The notes under the pieces were generated by a model. The model ran no database searches. It was given only the letters and a program-made list of their open reading frames with translations, and was not told the origin of the DNA. The position numbers and the translations under genes were made by a program. From RGIG4140 sp045632845 (GTDB lineage: Bacteria; Pseudomonadota; Alphaproteobacteria; CAAHEQ01; UBA3637), in NCBI GenBank assembly GCA_045632845.1, contig JAZQXL010000011.1, positions 62,001 to 126,000 on the forward strand: a stretch of DNA of 64,000 nt, given 5' to 3'. The number at the start of each line of letters is the position of its first letter. Positions within the stretch are counted from its first letter, which is position 1. Shown piece after piece: positions 16,234 through 25,010 of this stretch.

Positions 16234-17616
16234 ATGTACTACAGCTTATTTGAAGTTTTTTCAATTGGAATTGGCCCTTCAAGCTCGCACACCGTAGGAC
16301 CAATGAAAGCAGCCAAACGATTTACAGAAAACTTAATTAATCAAAACAAACTCCAATTAACATCAAAGGTCAAAACAACTCTTTATGGTTCTTTGGCTTT
16401 AACTGGCGTTGGTCATGGGACACTCAATGCTGTTGTTTATGGACTTGCAGGATATGAGGCTGAAGAGATTGATTTAACACAAAATCCTTTAGAAAAAATT
16501 AAATCATCTCAAACACTCAACCTTGGCAATAAAAAAGAAATCAGATTTATATTTGAAGAAGACATCCTTTTGGAAAAAGAAACGTTTTTAAAAGAACATT
16601 CAAATGGATTAAAATTTGAAGCACTTGATGAAACAGGAAAAACTATTTTTGAAGAAACCTATTTTTCAGTTGGAGGTGGAACGATTGCAAGACAAGATGA
16701 AATCAAAAACAGAATTGCAAGGGCTGAATATAATGTTCCCTATCCTTTCAACAGCTGTGCAGAACTTATTGAATTAACTCAAAAACATAATATGACAATT
16801 GACCAAATTGTCATGCAAAATGAAGAAGCCATTCGGCCTTTTAAAGAAATCCGAGAAGGAATGCATAAAATTCATCAAATTATGCAAGACTCAATTGATG
16901 CAGGGATTCACCATAAAGGTGAACTTCCAGGTGGATTAAACATTAAAAGAAGAGCCCCACAAATTTACAAACGTTTAAAAGAAAACTTCATTCAAAACAA
17001 TTCTGATCCATTAATGGTTATAGACTGGATTAATTTATGGGCTTTTGCCGTTTCTGAAGAAAATGCCTGCGGTGGAAAAATCGTTACAGCCCCAACCATG
17101 GGTTCTGCCGGTATTATTCCTGCTGTTATGCGTTACTATGAACGTTTTGCCGCACCAAAATCTCCTTTTCAAGTTGAAATTGGTAACGGTATTTTCTTGT
17201 TAACAGCATCAGCTATTTGTTCTCTTTATCGGACAAATGCCTCCATTTCAGGAGCTGAAGTTGGCTGCCAAGGCGAAGTTGGGGTTGCTTGCTCTATGGC
17301 TGCAGCCGGATTAACAGCAGCAATGGGAGGGGATCCAAAACAAATTGAAAACGCCGCAGAAATTGCAATGGAACATAACCTTGGTCTAACTTGTGATCCA
17401 ATAGCCGGACTTGTTCAAGTCCCTTGCATTGAAAGAAATGCCATGGGGGCAACAAAAGCTGTTAATGCTGCACGCCTTGCATTAAGAGGTTCTGGTGAAC
17501 ATATTGTTAGCCTTGATAGTGTTATCAAAACGATGTATGAAACAGGCAAACACCTTAATAGTATGTATAAAGAAACATCTCTTGGCGGGCTTGCTATAAA
17601 TGCCGTAGAATGCTAA
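16234..17616 (+). CDS. sdaA: L-serine ammonia-lyase, iron-sulfur type, single chain
   Basis: A 460-residue serine dehydratase turning L-serine into pyruvate and ammonia. N-terminal beta domain begins FSIGIGPSSSHTVGPMKAA, where SSSHT is the family mark. The alpha domain has ENACGGKIVTAPTMGSAG, and Cys residues that bind the 4Fe-4S cluster appear in VGCQGEVGVAC, LGLTCDPIAG and VQVPCIERNAMGA. A strong AAAGGAGG site precedes ATG 16234, 15 bases after the msbA stop. It suggests amino-acid use as carbon source. Confidence 0.95.
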   Translation: MYYSLFEVFSIGIGPSSSHTVGPMKAAKRFTENLINQNKLQLTSKVKTTLYGSLALTGVGHGTLNAVVYGLAGYEAEEIDLTQNPLEKIKSSQTLNLGNKKEIRFIFEEDILLEKETFLKEHSNGLKFEALDETGKTIFEETYFSVGGGTIARQDEIKNRIARAEYNVPYPFNSCAELIELTQKHNMTIDQIVMQNEEAIRPFKEIREGMHKIHQIMQDSIDAGIHHKGELPGGLNIKRRAPQIYKRLKENFIQNNSDPLMVIDWINLWAFAVSEENACGGKIVTAPTMGSAGIIPAVMRYYERFAAPKSPFQVEIGNGIFLLTASAICSLYRTNASISGAEVGCQGEVGVACSMAAAGLTAAMGGDPKQIENAAEIAMEHNLGLTCDPIAGLVQVPCIERNAMGATKAVNAARLALRGSGEHIVSLDSVIKTMYETGKHLNSMYKETSLGGLAINAVEC

Positions 17617-17626
17617 TAAAAAATAG

Positions 17627-17655
17627 TTGACAGAAAATTGACTTTATGCTATAAT
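17627..17655 (+). promoter_or_regulatory. Perfect consensus sigma-70 promoter
   Basis: TTGACA (17627-17632), 17 bases, TATAAT (17650-17655): a full 12/12 match at ideal spacing. Transcription should start near 17662, 26 bases before ATG 17688. It is the strongest promoter I can see in the window and drives a gene of unknown function. Confidence 0.75.
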
Positions 17656-17687
17656 CCTCCATCATTTATTTAAATTATGGAGATATA

Positions 17688-18473
17688 ATGTCATCAACTC
17701 AAAATAAAAAAAATATAACAATTCGTGAACTTTGCACTGATGTTGCCAACTTTTTTGAAGCAACACCCATTCATATTTTCACAAAATCACCGCTTGAACC
17801 AAAATTAGAATCTCACAAAAAAGCCGCAGGTAAAAATGTTGTTTTACTTGTTTCCAACGGTATTGACAACATCACAGAAAACAAATCTCAAACTATACTT
17901 GAACCATCTAATTTTCGTATATTAAACCAATACAATTTGGTTGATTCTGAAGTTACAAAACTTGGGCACGACAGAAGTCATTTATTATATCCAGATATTG
18001 TCCATTTTATTAACAAAAAAGAGAATCAAGAATTACCTCCTCATTCTCAAGCACATCTCCTCTCTCCTAAAAACTTTCAATCTGACCAAGCAATGTTAGA
18101 TGAAATTCAAAACATTATTCAACAAAAAAAAGAGCCTCAATTTGTTACAGCTCTAATGAATTCCTCCTTTTTAACACAAACAGGAAAATTCAATCAACAT
18201 ATTGAACCTATTGCTCAATTGATTGAAAATTTAAACACAACAGGTACAATTTATCTTTTAACATCAACAAATGAATTATCACAAGAAAGTCAAAAACAAG
18301 CTACACCAAACTCTTTCAGAACTCATATTAGACCCATTGTCCCTCTTCTTGTCGTAGCAGAATTACTCCGAAACTATAAAAAATTAGAACGTAAAAATCC
18401 CGTCGAATGGCGTAGATACAACAATAAACAAATTGACTTTAGTTGTTTATATCGACCAACAAATTTTCGTTAA
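17688..18473 (+). CDS. Hypothetical cytoplasmic protein with consensus promoter
   Basis: A 261-residue soluble protein with no signal peptide or membrane segment. I recognise no family. Hydrophobic beta-strand-like runs (KNVVLLVSNGI, GTIYLLTSTNEL, IRPIVPLLVVAELL) alternate with polar segments, so an alpha/beta fold is likely. The C-terminus is basic and aromatic. The gene is monocistronic: consensus promoter at 17627-17655, ribosome site GGAGAT, hairpin terminator at 18484-18513. Such strong independent expression suggests an important role. Confidence 0.7.
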   Translation: MSSTQNKKNITIRELCTDVANFFEATPIHIFTKSPLEPKLESHKKAAGKNVVLLVSNGIDNITENKSQTILEPSNFRILNQYNLVDSEVTKLGHDRSHLLYPDIVHFINKKENQELPPHSQAHLLSPKNFQSDQAMLDEIQNIIQQKKEPQFVTALMNSSFLTQTGKFNQHIEPIAQLIENLNTTGTIYLLTSTNELSQESQKQATPNSFRTHIRPIVPLLVVAELLRNYKKLERKNPVEWRRYNNKQIDFSCLYRPTNFR

Positions 18474-18483
18474 TGAAAACTCT

Positions 18484-18513
18484 AAAAAAGGCACCCATTT
18501 AGGTGCCTTTTTT
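18484..18513 (+). terminator. Bidirectional intrinsic terminator
   Basis: AAAAAAGGCACC (18484-18495), a six-base loop and GGTGCCTTTTTT (18502-18513) form a 12-bp stem ending in a U-run on both strands. It ends the 17688 gene on plus and the ATP-grasp operon on minus. Confidence 0.85.
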
Positions 18514-18524
18514 ATACTCTTTTT

Positions 18525-19478
18525 TTAATCTTTTTTATTTAAAACAAAATCAACTCGTTCTTTGAATGAGAGGTTTTTAGGATAGGTTTCTATTTCTTCT
18601 AAAATATGAACCAACCCTTTTTGGTTAGCAATTTGAATGGCTAAACCTGGCCGAGCATTTAACTCCAACATCATTGGACCTAATTCTTTATCCATCACAA
18701 TATCAGCCCCTAAATATCCCAAGCCTGTCATATCATATCCTTTAGCTGCAATTTCCAAATGCAACCGCCAATCTGGTACTTTAAGCGTCATTAAATCAGC
18801 ACCTGTATCTGGATGATGTGTAATTGGTCTGTTATGTTGAACTGCTGCAATTGCTTTTCCCGTTTTTATATCAATGCCAACGCCAACAGCCCCTTGGTGC
18901 AAATTTGCACGTCCACCCGACTCTTTTGTTGCAAGGCGCATCATCGCAATTGCGGGATACCCTTTAAAAACAATCACCCGTACATCTGGTATTCCTTGAA
19001 AACTATAGTCTTTAAATATATCAGAAAATGAAACAACTTCTTCAATAATTGCTTCATCATATTGACCACCCAAACTATACAATCCACTCAACACATTTGA
19101 AATATGCTGATACACCTCTGTAAATTTAATGATTTTATTAGAAGCTGTTCGAAAGTGATTTTTCGTATAACTTTTAATGACTAAAACCCCTTTACCACCA
19201 CTGCCATGTGCAGGCTTTATCACAAAACCCTTCCAGCCCTTTACCAATTCTAAAATATTTTTAACTTCATATTGCGCTTTAATAACCGCAATAAGACGAG
19301 GCGTTTGAATTCCAACTTGAGAAGCCAATGCTTTTGTTTTTACTTTGTCATCAACAAGAGGATATAATCTTCTTGAATTAAACTGTCCTATAATTGAAAA
19401 ATTACGGGCATTCATATTCAAAACACCCTCCCTTTTTAAAGCTTTTGGAGAGGCAAATGCCTTAAACAATTTAAACAT
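18525..19478 (-). CDS. ATP-grasp ligase-like protein (alpha-L-glutamate ligase-related)
   Basis: A 317-residue ATP-grasp protein of the RimK-related type (TIGR02291-like). The ATP-binding loop GSGGKGVLVI lies near residue 95, following GFVIKPAHG. Catalytic metal site residues fall in YLGADIVMDKELGPMMLELNARPGL. Such enzymes join a carboxylate to an amino group via acyl phosphate, but the substrate of this subfamily is not established to my knowledge. It overlaps the upstream 7TM gene by eight bases and is third in a conserved trio with a retropepsin-like lipoprotein. Confidence 0.86.
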   Translation of the reverse strand: MFKLFKAFASPKALKREGVLNMNARNFSIIGQFNSRRLYPLVDDKVKTKALASQVGIQTPRLIAVIKAQYEVKNILELVKGWKGFVIKPAHGSGGKGVLVIKSYTKNHFRTASNKIIKFTEVYQHISNVLSGLYSLGGQYDEAIIEEVVSFSDIFKDYSFQGIPDVRVIVFKGYPAIAMMRLATKESGGRANLHQGAVGVGIDIKTGKAIAAVQHNRPITHHPDTGADLMTLKVPDWRLHLEIAAKGYDMTGLGYLGADIVMDKELGPMMLELNARPGLAIQIANQKGLVHILEEIETYPKNLSFKERVDFVLNKKD

Positions 19479-21045
19479 TTTTACCTCTTTTGACTGTTTT
19501 TTTCATATCTTTTTTTCTAACCAGAGGTGCAAATCTCTTTAATTCAGTGATGCGATATCCAGTATAAGTCCCAAGTAGCATAATTAAAAAGAGAATAACT
19601 ATATTCAACTCATTAAACGCAAACGTAATGTGTCTGATTGTTTCATTTACAATAACAAAATAGATAATCACAGCAGATAAAAGACTAAAGAACACTTCTT
19701 TAAAAGCATTTTTAAATCCTTCTTCTTCCCAAATAATTGATCCTCGTTCAATAACCCAGGCAACAATAATAATTGGGAAGAAAAGAGCGGATGAAGCAAT
19801 ATGCCAATCAAACTTATAGCCCAAAATTGTAAAAGTTTGTATAAGCAGAACAACAAACACAACAACGGCGGATATGCGTGGTACAAGCAATAAATTTAAT
19901 CTTGATAAGCACAAACGAATGAGCAATCCAACACCCACAATAATACTAAAACAAATAAGACCTTTTAAAAATCCAGTTTCTACCAACGCCATTGAAATAA
20001 GCATTGGAGTAAATGTTCCCATTGTTTTAATTCCAACAACATTTCTTAAGATAACAACAACTAAAATTGCTAATGGAAAAACCATTAACCATTTCAAAGC
20101 ATTTTGTTGATCAATTGGCAAATTGTAAATAGAGTAGGCAAAAAAATCTTCAACACCTGTGTTTTTCGCTCGATGTTTTGCCATACTAAAAGAGGAATTA
20201 AGTGATTTTAGAACAGAATATTTTATACTAGAATCCCCTCCCCCAATCACATCAACCAAAGAAGCATTTCCTTTTTGAAAAACAATAAAATCTTTGGGTA
20301 GGCCTGTTTGTCCTGTTTCAATATTATAAATAACCCATTTCATTTCAGCTAAAGAATATATCTCTATCATCACATCAGCTGTAACTGATTTTTTACCTTC
20401 AATTAAGTGAACACCTCTAATCATTCTTGCGGGAATATTTTCAAGAGCCAACAAATCAACAATTTTTTCTGCCTTTTCCTTTGGTTTTGTTCGTTTTGGT
20501 AAGAAAGAATGAACGAGTTCACTTTCCTCATCATTATTTAATAATGAAATAATTTGTTGAACAGGATCTCCTGGTTGTAATTTTGCTATTTGAAGCAATT
20601 CTTTTGCAACCAACAGCGTGTCATCATCAAACAAAGGCGCTATAACTTTTGGTGTTTTTTCATCCTTTACAACATTTTTTCCACCAACTGTATCATATAA
20701 TAAAATTCGGTAATATACATTTTGTATCTTTTTTAACCCGCGAGCAGTTAATTCTATTTTCTCTTTACTTTTTTGAACTGTGTAATTCCCTTTTGCAATG
20801 GTATTTTCATTTAAAATTTTAAATGTCCCATCAATAGTTGGACGCGCAAAAACAACTTTGACATTTTCATCCTTTGGTTGAAACTTTAAATGGGCTTCAA
20901 TTGTCCAAACAGGTGTTTTTTTATCAACTGTCCATGTAAAATTCAAAAAATTTTGTTTATAATAAATCCCCCAACCAGCATACAAAATCGAAAAAATTAA
21001 CCCAATAAATAAACTCCATCTGACAATTGCTAGTTTTTTAAACAT
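19471..21045 (-). CDS. Inactive-transglutaminase-like protein fused to 7TM domain
   Basis: A 524-residue inner-membrane protein. One N-terminal TM (~residues 9-29) precedes a ~270-residue periplasmic part with the transglutaminase-like fold (region with VDLLALENIPARMIRGVHL), then about seven TM helices in residues ~315-505 and a Lys/Arg-rich tail. This domain layout matches the family described as inactive transglutaminase fused to 7 TM helices. I see no Cys in the transglutaminase part, which fits loss of catalysis and use as a sensor or binding module. Coupled at both ends to its operon partners. Confidence 0.85.
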   Translation of the reverse strand: MFKKLAIVRWSLFIGLIFSILYAGWGIYYKQNFLNFTWTVDKKTPVWTIEAHLKFQPKDENVKVVFARPTIDGTFKILNENTIAKGNYTVQKSKEKIELTARGLKKIQNVYYRILLYDTVGGKNVVKDEKTPKVIAPLFDDDTLLVAKELLQIAKLQPGDPVQQIISLLNNDEESELVHSFLPKRTKPKEKAEKIVDLLALENIPARMIRGVHLIEGKKSVTADVMIEIYSLAEMKWVIYNIETGQTGLPKDFIVFQKGNASLVDVIGGGDSSIKYSVLKSLNSSFSMAKHRAKNTGVEDFFAYSIYNLPIDQQNALKWLMVFPLAILVVVILRNVVGIKTMGTFTPMLISMALVETGFLKGLICFSIIVGVGLLIRLCLSRLNLLLVPRISAVVVFVVLLIQTFTILGYKFDWHIASSALFFPIIIVAWVIERGSIIWEEEGFKNAFKEVFFSLLSAVIIYFVIVNETIRHITFAFNELNIVILFLIMLLGTYTGYRITELKRFAPLVRKKDMKKTVKRGKNV

Positions 21046-21057
21046 TCCACCCTCTTG

Positions 21058-21630
21058 TTAATATAATGTTTTTGAAAGTGCAGTATCAACAATTGCACGC
21101 CCCTTAAGAACATTGCGACCAATTAACCCTTGATACTCAAACTTTGATCTATCCGCTAAAGAAAATTGTGCTGTTATTTTTTCAGTACCCATTTTAATTG
21201 TCATCAAAACAACAATTCTTTCTTCAGATTCTTTTTGTCTTTTAATCGCTGTTTGACGATAAACACGCTTTTCAAAATGATGTGTTTCACCATTTTTTTT
21301 ATTCACAATATCAAAAGAAACCCACTTAATTCCTTCTCTTTCAAAAAGATTTATATTCTGCGCATCAATCGATGAGGTGGCTGCACCTGTATCAATTCGA
21401 GATAAAATGGCTTTTTTCATTGGCAAAAAATATACAGGTTCAAATTCACCAATAATTCCCAGTTTATGTGTTTTTTCAACTTGTTCTTCCAAAGAAATAG
21501 CAGGAACTTCAATGGTTTTAACCGTTTCAACAACCATTGGTTGCTGTGTTTTTTCTTTATTTTCGATAGCACATGAAGCACAAATTCCTAATGATAGCAA
21601 CAAAAAAGAACTTAAAAAATGTTTTCTCAT
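21058..21630 (-). CDS. Retropepsin-like (ATP-dependent zinc protease family) lipoprotein
   Basis: A 190-residue exported protein. The N-terminus has a signal peptide ending near CASC, a plausible though imperfect lipobox with Cys20. The mature domain has LSRIDTGAATSSIDA, whose DTGA is the aspartic-protease (retropepsin) active-site motif, and GLIGRNVLKGRAIVD near the C-terminus. The family name (PF05618, putative ATP-dependent zinc protease) is historical; the DTGA motif suggests an aspartic peptidase. First gene of the minus-strand trio, 12 bases before the 7TM gene. Confidence 0.83.
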   Translation of the reverse strand: MRKHFLSSFLLLSLGICASCAIENKEKTQQPMVVETVKTIEVPAISLEEQVEKTHKLGIIGEFEPVYFLPMKKAILSRIDTGAATSSIDAQNINLFEREGIKWVSFDIVNKKNGETHHFEKRVYRQTAIKRQKESEERIVVLMTIKMGTEKITAQFSLADRSKFEYQGLIGRNVLKGRAIVDTALSKTLY

Positions 21631-21695
21631 TTTTACCCCTTTTATGACAGTTTTTTTATATTTTAATAAAATCAGTCAAAAAGTAAAGCAAAAAC

Positions 21696-21724
21696 TTGCT
21701 ATTTTTTTTTGAATAAAATATATT
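21696..21724 (+). promoter_or_regulatory. Candidate promoter of dgkA
   Basis: TTGCTA (21696-21701), 17 bases, TATATT (21719-21724). Predicted start near 21731; ribosome site AAGGAGA and ATG 21751 follow at normal distance. Confidence 0.5.
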
Positions 21725-21750
21725 CATCCTTGATGAAGGAGACAACTATA

Positions 21751-22119
21751 ATGACAGAGAAAAAAAGTGCCATTAAACATATCATTGACGCCTGTTTTTA
21801 TTCATACAGTGGGATAAAATCTGCATATGAAAGTGAAATCGCTTTTCGACAAGATATTGTTATTTGCGTCACTTTATTTATTTTTGCACTCATTCTTCCT
21901 GTTCCATTCATCTATAAATTAGTGATGGTTATGTCTCTTTTTGTCATCTTAATTGCTGAATTGATCAATACCGCTATTGAAACAGTTGTCGATCGAATTT
22001 CAAGTGATATTCACCCCCTTTCAAAAAAAGCAAAAGATATTGGAAGCGCTATTGTTTTCTTTTCTTTTATACAAATGATTTTTATATTCATTAGTTCTAT
22101 TTTAGTGGCAATATTTTAA
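21751..22119 (+). CDS. dgkA: Diacylglycerol kinase DgkA
   Basis: A 122-residue trimeric inner-membrane kinase that returns diacylglycerol to phosphatidic acid. Conserved parts: SGIKSAYESEIAFRQD with the N-terminal catalytic Glu, three TM helices, and ELINTAIETVVDRISSDIHPLSKKAKDIGSA in two adjoining blocks, carrying the catalytic Glu and metal site. ATG 21751 is chosen for its AAGGAGA site; the frame is open upstream but would overlap the promoter. It ends two bases before a convergent gene. Confidence 0.93.
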   Translation: MTEKKSAIKHIIDACFYSYSGIKSAYESEIAFRQDIVICVTLFIFALILPVPFIYKLVMVMSLFVILIAELINTAIETVVDRISSDIHPLSKKAKDIGSAIVFFSFIQMIFIFISSILVAIF

Positions 22120-22121
22120 CT

Positions 22122-22484
22122 CTATCTATGTCTTTTACTCCCTTTTGGTTTAGGGTTAAAAAAACGTTTTTGCGGTTTTGATGGGTGTTTTATATGCCTT
22201 TTTTTATGATGATTATGAGAAGTGACCCCCAAAATAACACCACCAACCAAAGCACCAATGCCAAGCGCTGTAATTGCAGCCGCTGAAGCATCTGATGAAG
22301 TATCAATGTATTTTTCTTGAACAACAACACGCTCTTGAACTGGCTGATTCACAATAATCGTTGCGGCAGGTTGAGGTTCATCAACATAAATTGTTTTATA
22401 ATACCCTGCATGAGCTGGCAACCCAGCCATCATTGTAATTGCCGTTAATAAAGAAAAGACAATTGATTTATTCACTGTTAACAT
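22122..22484 (-). CDS. Small exported protein with glycine-rich segment
   Basis: A 120-residue protein with a signal peptide (cut after PAHA, about residue 26). The mature part has a Pro/Val-rich region (VDEPQPAATIIVNQPVQERVV), a small-residue hydrophobic segment with glycine-zipper character (ITALGIGALVGGVILGV, ~72-88), and a His/Lys/Pro-rich basic tail. It may sit in the outer membrane or bind polyanions or metals by the HNHHKKRH cluster, which is a guess. TAAGGAGA precedes the ATG. No family recognised. Confidence 0.6.
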   Translation of the reverse strand: MLTVNKSIVFSLLTAITMMAGLPAHAGYYKTIYVDEPQPAATIIVNQPVQERVVVQEKYIDTSSDASAAAITALGIGALVGGVILGVTSHNHHKKRHIKHPSKPQKRFFNPKPKGSKRHR

Positions 22485-22611
22485 TTTATTTCTCCTTACA
22501 TTATTTTAAACTCATTACCCTTAACGAGAAGAAAAATAAAATTGTTCATTTTTTTATAGCTTGATATTTAATTTCTATTTATATAACATAAAAAAAAGAA
22601 ATGAGGATAAA

Positions 22612-23784
22612 ATGGCAAAATCACTTTTTTTAAACAACATTCAATTAAAAGCTGAGCTTGAACGATGCCTTGGATGTACAAGCAAACCTTGCAAAACAGC
22701 TTGTCCTCTTAAATGCGATCCAAATTACTTTATAAAAAAAGCAAAAGAAAATAATTTTAAAGAAGCAGCATTATCCATTTATCAACAAAACCCTTTAGGA
22801 AAAATTTGTGGTCTTGTTTGTCCTGATCACCTGTGTATGAAAGCCTGTATTCGTGGAAAAATTGATTTTCCCATCAATATTTCCAAAGTTCAAGCAACAG
22901 TTATTGAAAAAGCAAATATCAAAAATAAAATTGAAACACCATCATCCCCGCATAAAAATGCACGCGTTGCTATTGTTGGAGCAGGTCCTGCTGGGATATC
23001 TGCAGCCATCACTTTGGCTCAAAGAGGAATACCAAGTTCCTTGTTTGAAGCAGATTCAAACATTGGCGGAGCAATAAACCTCATTCCAGAAGATCGCCTG
23101 CCAAAAAAAATAAAAAATGAAGAGTTTGCCTGTTTTTTTAATACAAACTTCATCACAATTGTAACTAATACAAAAATTCATGATCCGCTCTTTCTTTTTA
23201 ACCAAGGCTTTTCCCATATCATTGTCACAACAGGTGAAGATGAACCACATTTCTTAAATATAAAAGGTGAAAAACTTTGCCTTCCATATCAAGAATATCT
23301 TCAAAATCCTGAAAATTACCTAAACCTACAAAAAGTTGCCATTATTGGCGGTGGTAATGTTGCATTTGATTGCGCTTTAACAGCCAAAAAATTAGGAGCA
23401 AAAGAAATTGAAATTTTCATTCGTAGGCGTTCTTGTGATATGCGTTTATCTCATCAACAATATCTTGAACTTATCGATAAAAAAATAAGCGTAAACCCTC
23501 TTTATTCCCCTCTTGAAATATCAAAAAACAAAAACAAATTTTCATTAACAGTTGTCCGAAACAAAATAATCAATTCAAAAATTGAACCCATTTTAAACGA
23601 AACATATTTGCACACAAATTTTGATGCTATCATCCGTGCAACAGGAGCAAAAACAAGCATTCAACAATATGATAAAAATATCTTTTACGCTGGCGATTGT
23701 ATCAAGGGATCTTCAAGTATTGTCGAAGCTTTAAGCGATGGGAAACAAATCGCTCTTAGAATCATAAATTCTCTTTTAAAATAA
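22612..23784 (+). CDS. GltD/PreT-like FAD-NAD(P) oxidoreductase
   Basis: A 390-residue flavoprotein. The N-terminus has a Cys-rich domain (CLGCTSKPCKTACPLKC and CGLVCPDHLCMKAC) that should bind two 4Fe-4S clusters. Then come an FAD fold with VAIVGAGPAGISAA near residue 119 and an NAD(P) fold with VAIIGGGNVAFDCALTA near 242, closed by IFYAGDCIKGSSSIVEALSDGK. This is the layout of glutamate synthase small subunit and dihydropyrimidine dehydrogenase PreT; the length favours a stand-alone PreT/GltD-like enzyme. No partner subunit is next to it. Possible promoter: TTGTTC 22542-22547, 17 bases, TATTTA. ATG 22612 follows GAGGATA. Confidence 0.85.
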   Translation: MAKSLFLNNIQLKAELERCLGCTSKPCKTACPLKCDPNYFIKKAKENNFKEAALSIYQQNPLGKICGLVCPDHLCMKACIRGKIDFPINISKVQATVIEKANIKNKIETPSSPHKNARVAIVGAGPAGISAAITLAQRGIPSSLFEADSNIGGAINLIPEDRLPKKIKNEEFACFFNTNFITIVTNTKIHDPLFLFNQGFSHIIVTTGEDEPHFLNIKGEKLCLPYQEYLQNPENYLNLQKVAIIGGGNVAFDCALTAKKLGAKEIEIFIRRRSCDMRLSHQQYLELIDKKISVNPLYSPLEISKNKNKFSLTVVRNKIINSKIEPILNETYLHTNFDAIIRATGAKTSIQQYDKNIFYAGDCIKGSSSIVEALSDGKQIALRIINSLLK

Positions 23785-23819
23785 AAAAAATGTCCTATTT
23801 GATAACAGGTAAAAAAGAC

Positions 23820-23848
23820 TTGATGATTTTTTACTTTTTTGTTATATT
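23820..23848 (+). promoter_or_regulatory. Candidate promoter of the Hpt-regulator-kinase operon
   Basis: TTGATG (23820-23825), 17 bases, TATATT (23843-23848). Start near 23855, 18 bases before ATG 23873, with AAAGGA between. Confidence 0.5.
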
Positions 23849-23872
23849 CACATTAATTTAAAGGATTACATT

Positions 23873-24337
23873 ATGAAATCAAACGCATTTAACACAGCGA
23901 TAAATTTTAATAATCACGCTTTTCAATCTGAAAAAGAGGCAATAAATCTTGAAAAAAAAGCACAAGAAGTTATTCACTCTTTAACAAAATCATTTATGCA
24001 AGAAGCAAAAACATCTCTTTTAAATATGCAAAACACTCTAGATAATATTTCATTTTTAAGAGAATCTGAAAAAACAAGGGTTATTCAGTCAAAATTTTTT
24101 CAAGCCGCACATGATTTAAAAGGGCAAGGCACAACCTATGGGTATCCACTTATCACTGAAATTGCAGATCACATCTGCTTAAAAATAAAAAAACAAAAGA
24201 GTTATTCTAAAGAGGATATTTCTTCTTTCAAAACAGATGTATCTGATATGATTAGTCTCCTTCAAATACATCCTAATCATAAAGATACAAAATTAGAAAA
24301 ACGCATTTTACAACGGTTGGAGTGTGATAATGAGTGA
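23873..24337 (+). CDS. Histidine phosphotransfer (Hpt) domain protein
   Basis: A 154-residue all-helical protein with the Hpt signature AAHDLKGQGTTYGYPLI; His80 is the expected phosphoryl-accepting residue, and the Lys-Gly after it is conserved in Hpt domains. The N-terminal ~50 residues are an extra helical region. It is first in an operon with an OmpR-type regulator (8-base overlap) and an EnvZ-type kinase. A separate Hpt protein is not normally needed by such a pair, so it may branch the pathway or link it to a hybrid kinase elsewhere. Confidence 0.8.
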   Translation: MKSNAFNTAINFNNHAFQSEKEAINLEKKAQEVIHSLTKSFMQEAKTSLLNMQNTLDNISFLRESEKTRVIQSKFFQAAHDLKGQGTTYGYPLITEIADHICLKIKKQKSYSKEDISSFKTDVSDMISLLQIHPNHKDTKLEKRILQRLECDNE

Positions 24338-25010
24338 TATTTTGCCACACATATTAGTTATTGATGACGATACCCGTTTAAGAAAACTATTAAAAAAATA
24401 CTTAAGCGAAAATCATTTTGAGGTCAGCGAGGCTGCCAACGCACAAGAAGCTAAAGACCTTTTAAACTTATTTTCTTTTTCCATTTTAATTATGGACGTT
24501 ATGATGCCTGGTCAAAATGGACAAGATTTAACAAAAGAATTGCGTCAAAACAACATAGATGTCCCCATCTTAATGCTCACTGCGATGGGTGATATTGACA
24601 ATCGTATTTCAGGTCTTGAAGCGGGCGCAGATGATTATTTACCCAAACCATTTGAACCAAAAGAATTGCTCCTTAGAATAAATAATATTTTAAAAAGACA
24701 AATCCAACAAGAAATCAAAACTGAAATTTTATTTGGGGATTGTAGTTATGATTCAAAAACTGGAAAACTCACAAAAAACAACACACCAGTATTACTCACA
24801 GGGGCAGAACAAGACTTGCTTAAAATTTTAGTTTCAAAAATTGGCAACCCTATTTCAAGAGAAGAAATTGCCCAATCTCTTGAAACAGACAACCTCAGAG
24901 CCATCGATGTTCAAATCACAAGGCTAAGACGAAAAATTGAAACAGATATTAAAAAGCCAATTTGTATTCAAACACTGCGTGGGCAAGGTTATATTCTGGT
25001 ACCAAAATGA
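24330..25010 (+). CDS. OmpR/PhoB-family response regulator
   Basis: A 226-residue regulator. The receiver domain has the acidic pocket VIDDDTR (residues ~10-16), the phosphoacceptor Asp56 in LIMDVMMPG, Thr in MLTAMGD and Lys in YLPKPFEP. The C-terminal winged helix ends RRKIETDIKKPICIQTLRGQ and then GYILVPK. ATG 24330 is preferred to GTG 24324. It overlaps the Hpt stop and shares ATGA with the kinase start, so the three proteins are translated as a unit. Target genes unknown. Confidence 0.93.
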   Translation: MSDILPHILVIDDDTRLRKLLKKYLSENHFEVSEAANAQEAKDLLNLFSFSILIMDVMMPGQNGQDLTKELRQNNIDVPILMLTAMGDIDNRISGLEAGADDYLPKPFEPKELLLRINNILKRQIQQEIKTEILFGDCSYDSKTGKLTKNNTPVLLTGAEQDLLKILVSKIGNPISREEIAQSLETDNLRAIDVQITRLRRKIETDIKKPICIQTLRGQGYILVPK

